Assembly: GCA_000469685.2 (NCBI GenBank)
Contig: LS997563.1
Coordinates: 28,497,897 to 28,561,896 of the forward strand
From: Haemonchus contortus
Lineage: Eukaryota > Nematoda > Chromadorea > Rhabditida > Trichostrongylidae
Length of the DNA: 64,000 nt
Reading direction: 5' to 3'
Below are positions 60,319-64,000 of this stretch, one piece after another; the first letter of the stretch is position 1, and every line of letters begins with the position of its first letter. The notes beneath the pieces are model-generated. The model saw nothing but the letters and a program-made list of their open reading frames with translations. It did no database searches and was not told where the DNA came from. The translations under genes and the position numbers were made by a program.

Positions 60319-63300
60319 TACATAACACCGTACGGAAAGAAGAGATCTCTGACTGCTTCTAACTATAAAGATTATCAAACACGTGTAAATTACTTCTTGT
60401 TCCTGACGCTACTGAAAAAAAACAGTGATCATAATTTTAGGTTCCCGCCAGTGTTTCTAAAGGGTTTGGATTGCTTTCTTAACAATTTTCACCTATGAAA
60501 GCAATTTATTTGGCCAATGACAAACGAGAAAACTGAATTAATAGCCCCACTTCGTACATAACCAATTCCACCCAATTTTTAGCATTCATCACGGACCGAC
60601 CTATTTTGAGCCTTCGTCAAGCAATTTGTACGACGCCATTTACGTACATAAATCATCAGAAAAAGCAGGTGATTTACGTGTGTGGCGACAAACAATTTGC
60701 AGAATAGATCACGCATCGCCGACGACCGACAAAAGCCACATCTTAGTCCGGTTTCTTACACCTTTTGATTATAAATACACACCTTTTGATCGTAAATAAT
60801 TCTCCATACAAAACAGAGATAAAAGGACTGTGGCAGCTGCCACAACCTAGGTTGTATCTCGGTACAGCGGAAAAGACTTCTAGAAACCGAAATCGAAGAA
60901 AAAGTTGAGGAGACAGAATAAAAACGGCTACATTTTTACATTTGCGAGAGTTCAGAGGTTCTGTAGGAGAGCACTCCACGAATTTCTCTTTAACTAATTA
61001 ATTTATTCATTGAAAACGTTGCATTAGGCAAACGTGGGAAACATTTGCTTTAACTGACAATACAAGGTGATCTAGTTATAAGACAAGAGCTTTTTCTTAG
61101 CAAGGAGCTTCAAAAGTGCAAACATGAAAGTAGTGGGTGCCACATTTAACTTGAGGAATAAAAAAGTAGTACCGGCACGGCAAGTGAAGCTGTAACTAAT
61201 AACTACTGGTTTTTTTTTTAGTTTTTCCTTAATCACTGTAACTGTAATTAAGGGAAAACTCATCGATTTTATGACTTTTCGTATAAGTTTGAAAAAATTG
61301 TCATAAAAGTCGTTAAACGTTGAGTCTGATAATACATCACTAGAATCATCAGCAGCAGGATTTTAAAAAATTTTCGAAACCAATCCAATAAATTACTCTA
61401 GTTTTCACCAGGAGCAAAATATAATGAAATTAGTCCAATAGAAGAACTTTCATGACCGAATTTCGCCCTTGTCTCCGAGAATGAGCCGGGCATTCCTGGA
61501 TTTTTTGATCAACTGAAGCAATAAATCAGATGCACTCCTGTGAAGAAGCATCTCCTGTAAATAAAGACCGTTCCGCGGCTCGCTCATGGGAGACCAAACA
61601 GTAAACCTGCGCTCAGAAGCAGTAGTGTGGAACCTTGGTGCCTACCAAAGCTTGAGAATAAATATCGGGAAAGAGAAAGGAACGAAAAAGATGGAAAACA
61701 CAAAGAGGAGGGGTGAAGTTAAATTCCATTCATACATCATTCCTGACTCATGCAACAATAATTCCTCATATTCGGAAATAAATCACACAAAACATCGAAG
61801 CGACGAGCCAGGGGGACTCATTGGGCGAAAACAAGGGGAGCTGGAAGCGAATGAGTTATAGGTGCTCGAAGGAACAACCCAATAGCCAGCAATGGCGTCA
61901 ATGACGATGAATTCGGAATTCGACGAACAGTGTCGAGCCGGTTGTGGAGAAGATTGCTCAGTGAATCATCAACCCCTTTTTCAGAGCAAACACATCAACA
62001 AAACGCGGTATGGTGGGAACGATCGTACTAAGGCAATATTAGCCTTGTGGATTTTCAGAAATACCCTCAAAACCCAAATTCAACACGGCAAATCTACACA
62101 GGCAGCATAGATGTCCAAAGATCACTGCTTTCAGAAGAGATACTAAACGTAAAGTATAAACCATACAACTGAGAAGTAAAGTGAAGGTCAGGAAAGGAGA
62201 AATCTATACCAACTCTAAATCCTCAATCACCGTAAGTGTGGCAGTTTATTGCTCCACGGAAAAGCTATTTAGGGAATAAAATGACATTACGACCACCCTA
62301 TCCCTCCCATAAAGGAGTCGGCGATGGTGGACAACAAACCACGCAACCTCTCCTGGCACGAAAACTAGTCATACCAGTTTCGATTCGAAAAATTCTCCAG
62401 AGTGACCCCCTTCGCACTATTCTTCGTGCCATTGTGGGCATGATACGGATTGTGAAATCTAATTTCACTTGATCAATTTATTTCGGACTCAAAGTGAACC
62501 TATTGACACATGAGAAGCCAAGAAAAATATCCGTAGAAAAATCAGCAAAAACTTTTGTAGAGTAATCAGCGGGATAATTCCGTTCTCGACAAGGACAACC
62601 ACGGGGACCGCGAGGAGAAACGACTCTCATCAACTAGTCCACGACCACAAATCGCAGCAGATGCTTGGGACGGGTGAACAAACACAAGCAAAACACCGGT
62701 CTTTGAGTAGTCGTTGCAGAAACTTGGCGAACCAAAAAGCAACGACCTCATAGAATCCGCCTAGAAATAGCTTTCCATTCGAGCTTAGGCAACAATGAAA
62801 ATGCTGGTTTTAGGCCTATTTGCCAGAGAGAAAAAACTCAAGGGCTGTCAAGAAACCAGTCCTTTGCCACCCAATTTAGAATTGAGTCCTTTATTTCCTT
62901 TCTTCGCATGAAAATGGATGGCTTCATCACCAGATTGAGATTTCAAAGCAGCAAAGATCCTTATGAGGCAGGGCTGGTCGTTTAGGGAAAATGGGAGGAG
63001 CAATCAGCCTTCCTAACAACGGGTATCACCATTACGATCATGAGCGAGAAAAAGGGTGAACGGTACCAGGAACTCTGTGGCTTCGCTGTGACAGTTCAAA
63101 TTAGGACTACTGGGGGAGTTCTGAAACTTTTTCATTTTTCGATGCAATGATTTTTCAGATGTCATACTACTCCTATTAGAGGCAACCCCTCCTGCCCTTC
63201 TCACTTTGAACATTCTGTAACACCCACTTCACTCATTCCCAATCACTGCACATTGCGATGACCACCGCTTCACATCTCTGAATTTCTGGCAAATTTACTC

Positions 63301-64000
63301 AAATCATGTTAAAGAATGAGATTGAACTCCTTGTATGTTGAAAGGACAGGCTTTGACCGACCGAGCGAAGCAGATGGGAAGGAAGGAAGACGAAATCGGA
63401 AGAAGTTAACGAGATGCGGCAAATTAAAGGCGACCAGTAGTCTGACAGTGAACTCTCATCTAAGAAAAGGCTGGAAACTCTCAGAATTACCGCCAACTTC
63501 TCAGCCCAAAACTCACACAAGCAAAGCAATGCCGCAAAAAATTTGTTTCCTGAAAGTTCGACGGTTTCAGTCGATAAAAACGCTCCGGCAAGTCTTTGCT
63601 AGATTCTGTCAATGAAATTATGAAAAATCGTGCGAAGATCTATCAAAAAAGGAGGCATTAGAGCCGCAACAAGGATTCACTTGCGCAAAAGCACGAGATC
63701 GGCTCTTTTTTGAACCAAACTTTGTGTTCTGCGAACAGAGTGGATTTGGATAGATTCAACTTTTCTACTTGGCTTAATATAAAGAAAAGTGGAAGCCGAA
63801 ATTCAAAGATATCCGGTAGCATGCAAAAAAATAACGAGGATTCTATCATAGCTGATGATCTGAGTTGAAAAGTTTAATTACGGTGTCATGCCTAACAACT
63901 TCTGACTAATGAAAACGACGCCAAGTGCGAAGACGGCCGTGTTCTTCTGGCGGACACAGGATTTTCTAATTCGAGAGATCCGTATTATACCACATCCTTC
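60319..64000. other. No supported feature at right edge
   Basis: Anonymous A/T-rich DNA. One minus-strand exon-like frame near 63211-63090 follows a GTTACAG acceptor (MFKVRRAGGVASNRSS, a Ser-rich basic stretch) but has no partner exon or recognisable family. Confidence 0.4.

Overview
The window is eukaryotic nuclear DNA, most likely from a nematode and probably a strongylid (hookworm-like) worm. That placement is inference. It rests on small exons of 30-160 nt with long introns, nematode-type acceptors (TTTTCAG), possible trans-splice acceptors just 5' of start codons, a closely spaced same-strand gene pair that looks like an operon, and about two dozen copies of a tRNA-derived SINE. There are no bacterial-style genes; nearly all long open frames are chance frames or lie inside repeats. 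Gene models below were assembled by hand from family motifs, splice sites and phase.

Right to left on the minus strand: (1) RRP9 / U3-55K (WD40 protein of the U3 snoRNP), three internal exons between 57087 and 54344; its 5' exons lie beyond or were not found, and its 3' end was not found. (2) A complete-looking Rab11-FIP (RFIP) gene, start codon at 46858 and stop at 34298, with nine exons whose phases join into 323 codons: N-terminal C2 domain, Ser-rich linker, C-terminal Rab11-binding coiled coil. (3) About 100 bp downstream, a TTTTTTCAG acceptor followed by an ATG starts an unrecognised membrane-protein gene (34125 to about 31872 or beyond), suggesting an operon. (4) From 6744 to 298 lies a second set of Rab11-FIP 3' exons, parallel to those of gene 2 exon by exon, but with no C2 exons of its own that I can find. 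It is either an orphan paralogue or an alternative 3' cassette of the upstream gene; its phases would fit the C2 exons. On the plus strand a small two-exon gene (59513-59914) of unknown function is proposed.

The rest is intron and intergenic DNA loaded with mobile elements: the tRNA-SINE family in both orientations, a 577-bp mariner/Tc1-type deletion derivative with clear inverted ends and TA flanks (1290-1866), a MULE-like 269-bp MITE with a 10-bp target duplication (2480-2748), a pair of related TIR elements (752-980 and 50705-50940), and a perfect 190-bp-arm hairpin at 51314-51707. The stretch from about 6.7 to 30 kb holds no exon I can support.

Limits: no similarity search was run; exon calls rest on recognised motifs and splice-phase bookkeeping. 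Gene ends, the missing second half of the C2 domain and the 3' exons of RRP9 and of the membrane protein are open.
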